NCBI GenBank assembly: GCA_020199995.1
Contig: JAIVJM010000001.1
Location: 1-32,259 of the forward strand
DNA length: 32,259 bases
Direction: 5' to 3'
From: Acidobacteriota bacterium
GTDB lineage: Bacteria; Acidobacteriota; Blastocatellia; Pyrinomonadales; Pyrinomonadaceae
Shown here piece by piece: positions 1 to 7,704 of the stretch (positions are counted from its first letter, which is position 1; every line of letters starts with the position of its first letter). The notes beneath the pieces were generated by a model, which saw only the letters and a program-made list of their open reading frames with translations, was not told where the DNA came from and ran no database searches. A program made the translations under genes and the position numbers.

Positions 1-234
1 GCCCTCGTCCGTCGTCAGCGTGCGGTTGAAAGAACCGGCGGCGGCGGCTGTCGGGTTCGCGGCGTCAACGCGGGTGCGGTTCTGGACCGTGATGGCCACG
101 CCCGTCACGACGTTGCCCTGCGAGTCTTTGACCGTGACTTCGATAGAACCTGTCGTCTCCTGACCGAAGCTGAGGCTGGACAGGCTCAACACAAGGGCGG
201 CGACGAAGGCCATCATTCTGAATGTGATCTTCAT
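1..234 (-). CDS. Secreted/outer-membrane protein with carboxypeptidase-regulatory-like N-terminus (partial, 5' end only)
   Basis: The 78 visible residues begin MKITFRMMAFVAALVLSLSS and form a classical Sec signal peptide with probable cleavage after SFGQ. They continue as GSIEVTVKDSQGNVVTGVAI, the start of a carboxypeptidase-regulatory-like (CarboxypepD_reg, Ig-like) beta domain. In acidobacteria and Bacteroidetes this domain usually opens very large TonB-dependent or OmpA-like outer-membrane proteins, so the complete gene is probably long; that part is inference because the body lies outside the window. The ATG at 232-234 is supported by a purine-rich GAGGAG about 8 bases upstream on the minus strand. 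It is divergent from the SpoVR gene at 672. Confidence 0.75.
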   Translation of the reverse strand, partial: MKITFRMMAFVAALVLSLSSLSFGQETTGSIEVTVKDSQGNVVTGVAITVQNRTRVDAANPTAAAAGSFNRTLTTDEG

Positions 235-671
235 TCTGTTTTGGCTCCTCTGCAAATCAAAAAAGGTGGAGTTCCTCTGTAAGGGGGTTTGAGTTCTTTT
301 GTCTCCTGCACCGCTACCTTGCGCCCGGTCTCTTTACGGCGAGGGCTATCAGCGTTTTCACAGGGATAAATTACACACAGGCAAATATGAAACCGAGAAC
401 CCACGACACACCGCTGAAGTAGGTTAAGTGTTGAAATAGTGTGAGTAAGGCTCTGGTCGCAGCTTCCTTCGGGCGTTCGGCTGAGAGGGTTCTTGATAAA
501 ACCGGAGACAGAAATCTGAATAAAATCCAAATTTGTGGATACAAGATAGAAGACCTCTCCCTGTCAGGTTTACGGGGAGAGGTTTAAGAAGCAGTCTCGG
601 CCCCACACGGGACGCCCAAAATATTTGGGAAGAATCTTGCTCGCGAGAGCGGCGGGGGGCAAAATGAGGGC
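235..671. other. Divergent intergenic region, noticeably AT-richer than the genes
   Basis: This gap of about 440 bases separates two divergently transcribed genes and must hold both of their promoters. I see no convincing coding sequence. A 9-bp hairpin (ACCTCTCCC at 553-561 pairing with GGGAGAGGT at 575-583) has no T-run on either side, so it looks more like a leader structure than a terminator. A TTGATA (493-498) and a TAAAAT (521-526) lie on the plus strand but are 22 bases apart, too far for a standard sigma-70 promoter. Confidence 0.5.
615..629. promoter_or_regulatory. Short palindrome CCCAAA-n3-TTTGGG upstream of the SpoVR gene
   Basis: Perfect six-base arms flank a three-base AT centre, ending 42 bases before the SpoVR start. 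It is AT-rich in the core and placed like an operator or a small leader hairpin. Its function is not shown by sequence alone. Confidence 0.3.
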
Positions 672-2108
672 ATGGAAGACCGCGAAATCAAGGACCTGGA
701 AAAGACCCTCGAACAAATCTGGGAAATCGCGCGCAACTTCGGCCTCGACCCCTTCCCGACCCGTTTCGAGATCGTCCCCGCGACCGTGATGTACGAGATC
801 GGCTCCTACGCGCTACCCGGTCGCTATTCGCACTGGACGTTCGGCAAGGCCTACCACCGCATGAAGACGATGTACGACTTCGGGCTCTCGAGGATTTACG
901 AGGTCGTCATCAACACCAACCCGTCCTACGGCTTTCTTCTGGAGACCAACAGCCCCGTCCAGAACAAGCTGGTCATGGCGCACGTCCTCGGCCACGTGGA
1001 CTTCTTCAAGAACAACGCCTACTTCTCGAAGACCAACCGCCGGATGGTCGAGTCCGTCTCGACGCACGCCGGGCGGATGAGCGAGTACGAGTTCAAGTAC
1101 GGGCGCAAACGGGTCGAGCGTTTCCTCGACGCCGTGCTCTCGGTCGAAGAGCACATTGACCCGAACTTCTTCATCCGCCGCGAGCAGTCGCCGCCCCGCG
1201 AGGACGACGAGCGGAAGGGCGCGGACGAGCAGAAGAAGCGCCCGCCGGCGGGGCGCTACGACGACCTCTGGAACATCGGCCAGCAATCGGCGGAGTCGGA
1301 CGATTCGGGCATCGAAGGCCAGCCGCCGCGCGGCGAGCGCCTGCCCGAGAAAGACCTCATTTATTACGTCATGCGCAATTCGCCCGCGCTCGAAGACTGG
1401 CAGCGCGACGTGATGGCGATGGTTCGCGAAGAGATGGAATATTTCGTCCCGCAGATGCAGACCAAGACGATGAATGAAGGCTGGGCGTCGTTCCACCATG
1501 CCCGCATCATGCGGGAGCTGGACCTGCCGGACAACGAGTTGCTGGAGTTCGCAGACCTCCACTCGGGCGTCGTCTCGCCGCAGAAGGGGCAGTTGAACCC
1601 GTATTACCTCGGCTACAAAATATTCGAGGACATCGAGCGGCGCTGGGACAACCCGACCGAGGATGAGCGTCGCGACTTCGGGCGCAAGGCCGGCGAGGGA
1701 CGCGCGAAAATCTTCGAGGTGCGCGAGCTCGAATCGGACGTCTCGTTCCTGCGCAACTACCTCACTGAAGAGCTGTGCGAGGAACTCGACCTCTACGTCT
1801 TCGAGCTGGTGGACGACGAGGAATGGACGGTCACGGAGAAGAGCTGGGAGCGCGTGCGCGACCAGCTCGTCGCCAACCTGACCAACTTCGGCTTCCCCTA
1901 CATCGTCGTCGCCGACGGCGACTACGAAGGCCGCCGCGAACTCTACCTCAAACACTCCTACGAGGGCGCTGAACTCGACTCGTCCTACGCCCGCAAAGTC
2001 CTCGAACACGTCCACACTCTCTGGGGCCGCCCCGTCCACCTCGAAACCATCGTGGACGACGAGCGCATCCGCATGCACTACGACGGAGAGGATCACGACG
2101 AGGACTGA
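672..2108 (+). CDS. SpoVR family protein
   Basis: The 478-residue product has the usual SpoVR/YcgB length and hallmark segments: an N-terminal region reading [18 protein letters not shown], the [21 protein letters not shown] block, [15 protein letters not shown], and a later [19 protein letters not shown] block. The family is named for a Bacillus spore-cortex gene but is widespread in non-sporulating bacteria, where it often sits beside PrkA-type kinase (YeaG) and YeaH genes and responds to stress or starvation. Neither partner is visible here, so the gene appears solitary. Residues 170-230 are a charged, low-complexity insert. The ATG at 672 follows a GGCGGGGGG purine stretch; an ATG at 664 is out of frame. 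The gene ends at a strong hairpin terminator shared with the convergent cysteine dioxygenase. Confidence 0.93.
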   Translation: MEDREIKDLEKTLEQIWEIARNFGLDPFPTRFEIVPATVMYEIGSYALPGRYSHWTFGKAYHRMKTMYDFGLSRIYEVVINTNPSYGFLLETNSPVQNKLVMAHVLGHVDFFKNNAYFSKTNRRMVESVSTHAGRMSEYEFKYGRKRVERFLDAVLSVEEHIDPNFFIRREQSPPREDDERKGADEQKKRPPAGRYDDLWNIGQQSAESDDSGIEGQPPRGERLPEKDLIYYVMRNSPALEDWQRDVMAMVREEMEYFVPQMQTKTMNEGWASFHHARIMRELDLPDNELLEFADLHSGVVSPQKGQLNPYYLGYKIFEDIERRWDNPTEDERRDFGRKAGEGRAKIFEVRELESDVSFLRNYLTEELCEELDLYVFELVDDEEWTVTEKSWERVRDQLVANLTNFGFPYIVVADGDYEGRRELYLKHSYEGAELDSSYARKVLEHVHTLWGRPVHLETIVDDERIRMHYDGEDHDED

Positions 2109-2113
2109 AGAGA

Positions 2114-2185
<72 letters not shown>

Positions 2186-2186
<1 letters not shown>

Positions 2187-2776
2187 CAGATTGTCGGGTT
2201 CCAGGAGTTCATGCAGAGCGTGCTGACGGAGTCGCGCTGGCCGACGCGGTAGATGTTGAGGCTGGTGAGGGGCGGGGAGTAGAGGTGGAGAGTGACGAGG
2301 TCCCGGCCGCTCACGTCGGGGTTGCCGAGCTGGTGGATGTCGGGGATGTCCGCGCCCGTGACGAGTCCGGGCGACCACTCGCGCGCTCTCTCGTAGACGA
2401 GCCCACGCTCCTCTTCGAGCGTGAAGACGGTCTCCCACATGAAGCCTTCGAGGACGCGCACGGAGCCGTAGGAGCCGTTGTGGTCGTGGATCGGCGTGCG
2501 TTGTCCGGGCCGCCAGCAGAGCACGAGCAGCTCGGCGAACTCGTTGATAAAGACACGGTGGCGCGCGTAAGTCGCCTCCTTGAAGCCGACGTAGGGGCGC
2601 AGCTCCGCGCGCTCCAGCCGCACGTCGCGCATCCATGTGTCCAACTCGGCAAGCAGCGGCCTCCGGCGCAGGGCCGCCAATTCCCCGACCAGAGATTCGA
2701 GCGAGAAGCGCGCTGCCGGCGCCTCTCCGGACGAGGGCTGCGTGGACGTGTGCGCTTGCGCGTCGGTCGTGGACAT
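2186..2776 (-). CDS. Cysteine dioxygenase type I family protein
   Basis: The 196-residue cupin-fold protein matches bacterial cysteine dioxygenase, a cytosolic non-haem iron enzyme that oxidises L-cysteine to cysteine sulfinate with O2. The iron-binding histidines are visible as HDH (H97, H99) in RPGQRTPIHDHNGSYG and H148 in IPDIHQLGNP. Y166 in LHLYSPPL fits the conserved active-site tyrosine. The position that is cysteine in the Cys-Tyr crosslink of mammalian enzymes falls in GSYGSVRVLEG and appears to be glycine, as in many bacterial homologues. A related 3-mercaptopropionate dioxygenase cannot be excluded. The first 25 residues are a disordered Ser/Thr/Pro/Ala-rich tail. The ATG at 2776 follows a GAGAGG about 13 bases upstream. 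Confidence 0.82.
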
Positions 2777-2918
2777 GTGTCGGTCTCTACCTCTCGAAGA
2801 ATAATGTGAAGCGTGGACGCTCCCGCGGCCAATGATAAATCTAATCCGTCGTATTCCGAAAGGGAAGTCATAGAAGTTTCACTTCCCACCCCCACCATCT
2901 TTCCCATAGACTCATGCC

Positions 2919-4241
2919 ATGAGTGTGTCCCGACGGCACTTGCTCCTCTGGGCATCAATGGGGGTGGTTTGCTTCTCGCCCGGCGCTGTCGGCGCGTTGC
3001 CTGCCGTCCGGTATGCGCCCGCCGCGGGGGCGCTGCTGGTCTTCGCCGCCTACGCCTTCGGCCCCGCGCGACCGCCGTACGCGAGACAGGCCGCGCTCTT
3101 TCTCCTCTCGATCTGCTTCGCCGTGACGCTCTTCGACCTCGCCGCGCGCCCGCTGCTTTTTTACCTGTTCGAGGTCAGGCCAGCGGAGCGTTACATTTAC
3201 CGCTGGCCGCCGCTGCCGCGACTGCAACGCTACACCGCGGGCGTGACGTTCGAGGGGGTGACGTATGGAGACCTCGCGGCAATCTCAGGGCGCAGGGACT
3301 GGCGCGAGGAGAGGCGTGTCAGGTTCGTAACCGACGCGTACGGCTTCCGGAATGAGCCGTCCCTCGGGAGCGAGCCGGCGCGCCCGCTCGACGTGATCGT
3401 GCTCGGAGACTCGTTCGGTGTCGCGGGCGGGACGAGTCAGGAGGACACGCTGGCCGGCCTGCTGGCGCGCGACTACGGGCTGAGCGTGTATAACCTGTCG
3501 ATCTCCAGAGAGAACCCGTTGCAGCAATACGCCAACCTCCTGCTCGAAGGCCCGAGACTGAAGACTCGGGAGGGGACTTGCGTCCTGTGGCTCATCTTCA
3601 CGGGTAACGACCTTGACGACCCGTACTATCCGGAGCTGGCGAATCCGCGGCCCGAACCGCCGGGGCTGCGGGCGCGGCTCGCCGCGGGCTTCAATGACTT
3701 CAGGTCTCGCTCACCCGTGCGCCGCCTCCTCTCCCCCGGCGGGGCGGGGCAGATAGTCGAGAGGACGTTCGTTGATGGGCGGCGCATCCTCTTCTCAGCG
3801 CCCTATGCCGAGCGCAGGGGCCGCACGGCGGAAGAGGTGAGTCGCCATCCGAACTTCGAGAGCCTCAAGGCGACACTCGACGCGATGGGGAGGCTGGCCG
3901 GGGAGAGTCGCCTGACGGTCGCGGTGGCTCTCGTCCCGAGCAAGGAGGAGGTTTACTCGTGGGCGCTCGACGGCGCGACTCCGTGGTCTACGGCGAGGGG
4001 GCCGTCGGGCTTCGCCGTCGTGATGCGGGAGTTGTGCGAGCGGCGAGGGTTTCGTTTCCTTGACCTCAAGCCGACGTTGGTGGAGGCGTCGGGTCGCGTC
4101 TTCAAAGAGTCGGGCGCGCTGCTTTGGTGGCGCGACGACACGCACTGGAATGGGTTGGGGCAGCGAGAGGCCGCAGCGGTCATCCATGAGTCGCTGCTGG
4201 GCGGCAAGGGGGGACAGCAGGGCGGGCGGCGAAAGCCTTGA
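2919..4241 (+). CDS. Membrane-anchored SGNH/GDSL hydrolase family protein
   Basis: The N-terminus carries two to three hydrophobic segments (about residues 8-27, 33-50 and 57-85). A periplasmic-type SGNH domain follows. Block I is VIVLGDSFGVAGGT with nucleophile S165, block III is IFTGNDLDD (GND 229-231), and block V is DDTHWNGLGQREAA with Asp406 and His409 of the DxxH signature. This combination resembles AlgX/AlgJ-like or DHHW-type SGNH proteins, which add or remove acyl groups on envelope polysaccharides; the substrate here is unknown. Length is 440 residues. The ATG at 2919 has no clear Shine-Dalgarno. It is followed by an SRPBCC gene and two small membrane genes on the same strand. Confidence 0.8.
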   Translation: MSVSRRHLLLWASMGVVCFSPGAVGALPAVRYAPAAGALLVFAAYAFGPARPPYARQAALFLLSICFAVTLFDLAARPLLFYLFEVRPAERYIYRWPPLPRLQRYTAGVTFEGVTYGDLAAISGRRDWREERRVRFVTDAYGFRNEPSLGSEPARPLDVIVLGDSFGVAGGTSQEDTLAGLLARDYGLSVYNLSISRENPLQQYANLLLEGPRLKTREGTCVLWLIFTGNDLDDPYYPELANPRPEPPGLRARLAAGFNDFRSRSPVRRLLSPGGAGQIVERTFVDGRRILFSAPYAERRGRTAEEVSRHPNFESLKATLDAMGRLAGESRLTVAVALVPSKEEVYSWALDGATPWSTARGPSGFAVVMRELCERRGFRFLDLKPTLVEASGRVFKESGALLWWRDDTHWNGLGQREAAAVIHESLLGGKGGQQGGRRKP

Positions 4242-4279
4242 TTCACGTTTCGTTGGGAAGTCGTGTCGAAGTCTTGAAG

Positions 4280-4305
4280 GATGAGCCGGGAAGATGAGCC
4301 GGGAA
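4280..4305. repeat. Tandem duplication of a 13-base unit
   Basis: GATGAGCCGGGAA occurs twice back to back between the SGNH stop codon and the SRPBCC start. It is a simple local duplication in the intergenic spacer with no evident function. Confidence 0.75.
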
Positions 4306-4327
4306 GAGGCATCATTTTATTGAAGCT

Positions 4328-4975
4328 ATGAGATTCGTCAAAGAGAGTTTGATTCGCGCCGCGCCCGAGCGCGTCTTCGCCTTTCACGAGCTGCCGGACG
4401 CGCTGGCGCGCCTGACGCCGCCGTGGGAGAGCGTCAGCGTCTTGCAGCCCCCCGCCAATTTACAGGTGGGCGCGATAGCCATCCTCGAGACGCGACTGTT
4501 CGGTCTCGTGCCGGTGCGCTGGGTGGCCAACCATTCGGCCTATGACCCGCCGCGGATGTTCGAGGACGTGCAGGTCTCTGGGCCGTTCCGGAGCTGGCGA
4601 CACCGGCATCTCGTCGAGCCGCACGAAAACGGTGCGGTGCTGCGCGACGAGATCGAGTTCGAGCCGCCGCTCGGGCCGCTCGGCAGGCTCGCCGCGCCGC
4701 TCCTCGTCGTCCCGCGCCTGCGTCGGATGTTCGAGTACCGCCACAGGGTGACGCGCGAGTGGTGCGAGCAGGGCGTGGATGAGCACTCAAACGACTCGAA
4801 ACAAAACGCACCGGACGCGCGGCCTGCTCATCGCGGGCGTCTCGCTGGTCGTCCTGTTCGGCATCGCCCTCCTCAAGGGGCGCGCCGATTCCGGGTCAGA
4901 ACTCGATCAAGTTTAAGGGAACAAAGGGAGAAGGAATACCATGGCAACAGCAGCAACAAAGGTCACACAGGGTAA
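4328..4975 (+). CDS. SRPBCC (START/polyketide-cyclase fold) family protein with doubtful C-terminus
   Basis: Residues 1 to about 150 match the small SRPBCC ligand-binding fold: FVKESLIRAAPERVFAFHE at the start, LFGLVPVRWVANHSAYDPP and FEDVQVSGPFRSWRHRH in the middle, and RMFEYRHRVTREW at the usual domain end. Homologues are about 150 residues, sometimes fused to an epimerase domain. Here the frame runs on for 65 further residues that are Arg/Pro-rich and lose the GC-rich third-position bias of the gene. Over the same bases another frame (4779-4916) encodes a clean membrane segment with good codon use. The tail is therefore probably spurious: either a natural run-on or a one-base indel just before 4779, where an ATGA stop/start overlap would be expected. 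Ligand unknown. Confidence 0.75.
   Translation: MRFVKESLIRAAPERVFAFHELPDALARLTPPWESVSVLQPPANLQVGAIAILETRLFGLVPVRWVANHSAYDPPRMFEDVQVSGPFRSWRHRHLVEPHENGAVLRDEIEFEPPLGPLGRLAAPLLVVPRLRRMFEYRHRVTREWCEQGVDEHSNDSKQNAPDARPAHRGRLAGRPVRHRPPQGARRFRVRTRSSLREQREKEYHGNSSNKGHTG
4779..4916 (+). CDS. Small single-pass membrane protein (45 aa), overlapping the SRPBCC frame
   Basis: ATG at 4779 opens a 45-residue frame ending TAA at 4914-4916. The product begins MSTQTTRNKTHRTRG, a basic cytoplasmic-type head, then LLIAGVSLVVLFGIALL, a clear transmembrane helix, and ends KGRADSGSELDQV. Third codon positions are strongly GC-rich in this frame and poor in the overlapping SRPBCC frame, which argues that this is the real coding frame here. 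It starts where the SRPBCC domain ends, and the next gene begins 24 bases after it. It could be a separate small protein or, after a frameshift correction, a membrane anchor of the SRPBCC protein. Confidence 0.55.
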   Translation: MSTQTTRNKTHRTRGLLIAGVSLVVLFGIALLKGRADSGSELDQV

Positions 4976-5237
4976 CACAGGGGTTAGCAACCAAAGCACC
5001 GCGATGACGAGCGGCAGCAACGACGTGGTGGAAACGGCACTGGTCTCGGTTGACGAATCGACCAAGTCGGCGACGGGCGTGAGCCTCTTTCACATCCTCA
5101 CGCTGGCCTCCATTGGCGGCTCGCTCGCGCTCTTTTTCGCGGGCAAGAAGTCGGCGGCGATCTTCGTCGGTCTCTGGCCGCCCACCTTCCAGGCGCTCAA
5201 GTCGGTGGCCGACACGAACAAGAATAAGAACCAGTAG
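4941..5237 (+). CDS. Small hypothetical membrane protein (98 aa)
   Basis: ATG at 4941 is preceded by a good Shine-Dalgarno (GGAGAAGGA, about 6 bases spacing). The first 45 residues are polar and rich in Thr, Ser, Asn and Gly. Residues 47-66 (VSLFHILTLASIGGSLALFF) form a transmembrane helix. A second weakly hydrophobic stretch (SAAIFVGLWPPTF) and a KNKNQ tail follow. I do not recognise the family. Its position behind the SGNH, SRPBCC and small membrane genes, and the strong palindromic terminator just after it, suggest it closes that transcription unit. Confidence 0.75.
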   Translation: MATAATKVTQGNTGVSNQSTAMTSGSNDVVETALVSVDESTKSATGVSLFHILTLASIGGSLALFFAGKKSAAIFVGLWPPTFQALKSVADTNKNKNQ

Positions 5238-5267
5238 GCTACGGGTTCTTAATCATCATCCTAAGCG

Positions 5268-5310
5268 GAGAGAGCCGCGCGCTCAGTCGACTGAGCGCGC
5301 GGCTCTCTCT
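5268..5310. terminator. Perfect 42-base palindromic terminator
   Basis: Bases 5268-5309 read identically on both strands: 21-base arms beginning GAGAGAGCCGCGCGCTCAGT with no unpaired loop beyond the centre, followed by CTTT. It lies between convergent genes (4941-5237 plus and 5335-6429 minus), so it probably terminates both. A perfect palindrome this long can also extrude as a cruciform. Confidence 0.8.
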
Positions 5311-5334
5311 TTAGTGCCTTAACTCGCCGCAGCC

Positions 5335-6429
5335 TTAACTCATCTTGAGCGCCTCGCCGACCGAGGGGTCGCGGCGCACGCGCCAGATTTTGGAGTCGAG
5401 GTAGTAATGGACGAAGGCGTAGCCCCAGAGGAACCCGGAGGACATCTGCGTGACGAAGGCCGTGGGGTCGGCGGCGTGGTTGACGTACTGGCGCGGCACC
5501 TGATACCAGACGCCGAAGATGACGCCGAAGGCGACGTAATAGAGCAGGCGGCGGCTGATCAGTTCAGCCGCGCCGTGGCGCTCGCGTGAGTCTTCGGACT
5601 TCTGGTATTTCCGGTTGTGGAACCAGATGAGCCGGTGGTACTGGAGGTTGTGATAGATGGTCAGGATGGCGACGACGGCGATGGGTTTGTGCGGCATCGG
5701 CGTCAGCAGCACGATCCAGTGCATTGGTATCGCCGCCGCCAGCAGCAGGTACTTCGGGACGTTTAAGGGCAGCCCCTTCATCCACCTCTGCGCCTGACGA
5801 CCGAACCATGCGAGCCCCGCGACTAGTGTCGCCCAGAGCAGCGCGGTCTCCAGAATTTTGAGTCCGCCGTGCAGCGCGGCGGGAACGCGCGCCATCGCCT
5901 CGGCGTCGCGCGCCACAAAGGCGACGAACGGGTAGGTGAAGGCGACAAGCAGGAAGACGCGGTCGAGCGCGTTGTCCAGCGCGCCGAGGTCTTCGTTCTT
6001 CTTCTTGTAGAGCACCATGAAGCCGTAGTGCTGCTTGACGAGGTGGTAGTAGGCCCACAGCGCCGCGAGAAAGAAGAAGACGAACCCCGCGCCCGCCAGC
6101 ACGGCCAGCGGCCCGGCGGCGAAAAAGAGCAGCGAGAGCCAGAGCAGGCGACGGCGCGCGCGCCGCTCCTCGCGGTCGAAGTAGGTGCGCGAGAAGGTGC
6201 CGAAGACGTGCGGCGCGTCCACGAGCACGGCCCACGCGACGACCATCGGGATGAGCGGCACGAAGCCCCCGGCGTAAAGCACGAGCAGCGCGTAGCTCGT
6301 CACGACCGAGCCGATGAACCACACCAGATCGTCGCGCGCGCCGATGATCCAGCGCACGGACAGAACGGTGTGCGCCCGCTCCACGCTCGCGGCGGTCATG
6401 TGGTCAGTCGTCGTGGTGGTCGCGGACAT
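5335..6429 (-). CDS. Polytopic membrane protein with conserved-looking histidine motifs
   Basis: The 364-residue product has roughly eight hydrophobic helices. Histidines cluster at helix ends: H74 in DAPHVFGTFSRTYFD, H129 and H134 in YYHLVKQHYG (HX4H), H260, H265 and H271 in YHNLQYHRLIWFHNRKY (HX4H then HX5H), and H341 in FVHYYLDSKIWR. That spacing recalls membrane di-iron enzymes such as desaturases and hydroxylases, but I do not recognise a named family, so an enzymatic role is inference. The N-terminal 20 residues are Thr-rich. ATG at 6429 lacks an obvious Shine-Dalgarno; it is divergent from the pyrophosphatase gene 160 bases away. The sequence is complete with no sign of truncation. Confidence 0.7.
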   Translation of the reverse strand: MSATTTTTDHMTAASVERAHTVLSVRWIIGARDDLVWFIGSVVTSYALLVLYAGGFVPLIPMVVAWAVLVDAPHVFGTFSRTYFDREERRARRRLLWLSLLFFAAGPLAVLAGAGFVFFFLAALWAYYHLVKQHYGFMVLYKKKNEDLGALDNALDRVFLLVAFTYPFVAFVARDAEAMARVPAALHGGLKILETALLWATLVAGLAWFGRQAQRWMKGLPLNVPKYLLLAAAIPMHWIVLLTPMPHKPIAVVAILTIYHNLQYHRLIWFHNRKYQKSEDSRERHGAAELISRRLLYYVAFGVIFGVWYQVPRQYVNHAADPTAFVTQMSSGFLWGYAFVHYYLDSKIWRVRRDPSVGEALKMS

Positions 6430-6588
6430 GATTATTGATAAGTGACGGCGGCTGCTTCGGCAACTTGAATGGAGCGCCCGCGCCGCTCATAATCGGAGAC
6501 GCAAATCAACGGCGACGCGGTCGAAATTTTAGCACAGCAGAGGCGCTGAGCCAGCCGCCGCCGGACAAGCGGAGGAGTTCAAGAAGAG

Positions 6589-7284
6589 ATGTCGGAAGAC
6601 GACGACAAGGCGCTGCACAATCTGCTCTCGCTCCTTTTTCAGGCGCACCCGTGGCATGGCGTGACGCCGGGCGAGGGCGCGCCCGGCGTCGTTAACGCCT
6701 ACATCGAGATCGTGCCCACCGACGCCGTCAAGTACGAACTCGATAAGACTTCGGGCCACCTCAAGGTTGACCGTCCGCAGCGTTTCTCCTCGTTCCCGCC
6801 GACGCTCTACGGCTTCATCCCGCAGACCTTCTGCGGCGACCGCGTGGCCGAACTCTGCCGCGAGCGCACGGGCGGCGCGCAGATTCGCGGCGACGGCGAC
6901 CCGATGGACATCTGCGTCTTGACCGAAAGGCCCGCGGCGCACGCGGGCTTCCTCGTCCGCGCGCGGCCCATCGGCGGCCTGCGCATGATTGACGGCCGGG
7001 AGGCCGACGACAAGATCATCGCCGTCCTGGAGAAGGACGTCTCCTACGGCCACATCAACGACCTCGCGGAAGCGCCCGCGGGGCTCGTCGAGAGGCTCCA
7101 GCATTACTTCCTCACCTACAAGCAACTGCCGCATGAGAGCCCGCGCCGCGTCGAGATCGCCGAGGTCTACGACCGCGCCGCCGCGCTCGAAACCATCGCG
7201 CGCAGCTTCGACGATTACCGCGCGCGCTACGGCGAGCCGGAGACGCGCGTCTCGTCGCTGCGCAGGCTGCTCGGCGGGGAGTAA
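6589..7284 (+). CDS. ppa: Inorganic pyrophosphatase, family I
   Basis: The protein hydrolyses pyrophosphate to two phosphates with Mg2+ in the cytoplasm. The family signature is [13 protein letters not shown] (101-113), with metal-binding D102, D104 and D107, and the [17 protein letters not shown] strand (48-64) carries substrate-binding Lys and Arg positions. Further support comes from [12 protein letters not shown] and [11 protein letters not shown]. At 231 residues it is longer than the 175-residue E. coli enzyme, with about 30 extra residues at the N-terminus and a longer C-terminal helix. ATG at 6589 follows GGAGGAG at about 13 bases and an AAGAG closer in. It is a single-gene unit between divergent and convergent neighbours. 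Confidence 0.93.
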   Translation: MSEDDDKALHNLLSLLFQAHPWHGVTPGEGAPGVVNAYIEIVPTDAVKYELDKTSGHLKVDRPQRFSSFPPTLYGFIPQTFCGDRVAELCRERTGGAQIRGDGDPMDICVLTERPAAHAGFLVRARPIGGLRMIDGREADDKIIAVLEKDVSYGHINDLAEAPAGLVERLQHYFLTYKQLPHESPRRVEIAEVYDRAAALETIARSFDDYRARYGEPETRVSSLRRLLGGE

Positions 7285-7374
7285 TGCGTCTGCCACGCCG
7301 ACGCGCCCGCTCGTCACGCGCGCCGCCCCGTCCGTCACAAATTTTTTCAGAGCCTTTGAAGAAGTCCCGCTGCC

Positions 7375-7620
7375 TCATCCCAAAGAGTTGTGTAAGTTTT
7401 CTTCAACGCCGCAGCGCGGACAGACGAGCGTGCGGCGGGAGCCGTCTTTCCAGCGCGCGAGCGCGTGCGTCGAGAGACGCGTCTCGCGCTCCTCGGCCTC
7501 GCCCTCGCGGAAGAAGCGCGGGAGCAGTCCGTCTCGCGCGGCGTCGGGCACGTCCCGGCCGCCGCACTGCCTGCACGTCCAGCCGTAAGCGTCGTTGACG
7601 AAGCGCTCCATTTCAGCCAC
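7375..7620 (-). CDS. Small zinc-ribbon-like protein (up to 81 aa)
   Basis: Two CxxC knuckles are present, WTCRQCGG near the N-terminus and LVCPRCGVEEN near the C-terminus, about 49 residues apart. This is the layout of a single zinc-ribbon or rubredoxin-like fold. The middle is charged and helical (FFREGEAEERETRL). I do not recognise a named family. Two starts are possible: GTG at 7620 or ATG at 7611 (MERFVNDAYGW); the ATG leaves the zinc knuckles intact and is equally likely. It lies downstream of htrA on the same strand, separated by a hairpin region. Confidence 0.65.
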   Translation of the reverse strand: MAEMERFVNDAYGWTCRQCGGRDVPDAARDGLLPRFFREGEAEERETRLSTHALARWKDGSRRTLVCPRCGVEENLHNSLG

Positions 7621-7632
7621 GCGGAAAAGCTT

Positions 7633-7704
7633 GAGGCCGGAAGGTGACGAAAGTCAATCGTCGCCTTCCGGCCTCCCGGCCTCTCGGTCTCCGGCTTCGG
7701 TCTT
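7633..7704. repeat. Inverted repeat with degenerate 7-8 base CGGCCT-like tandem units
   Basis: An 18-bp stem (7633-7650 with 7658-7675, one mismatch) surrounds a 7-base loop in the gap after htrA. The right arm continues into irregular units of 7-8 bases (CCGGCCT, CCCGGCCT, CTCGGTCT, CCGGCTT, CGGTCTT). It probably acts as the htrA terminator and resembles the other seven-base repeat sites, though the period here is less exact. Confidence 0.6.

Noticed and set aside
231-530. 99-residue minus-strand frame in the first intergenic region
   Set aside because: It has no ribosome-binding site or domain and overlaps the start of the signal-peptide gene at 234.
813-2096. 427-residue minus-strand open frame opposite SpoVR
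   Set aside because: The Val/Asp/Glu/Arg-rich product is a reverse-frame shadow; the plus strand has full SpoVR similarity.
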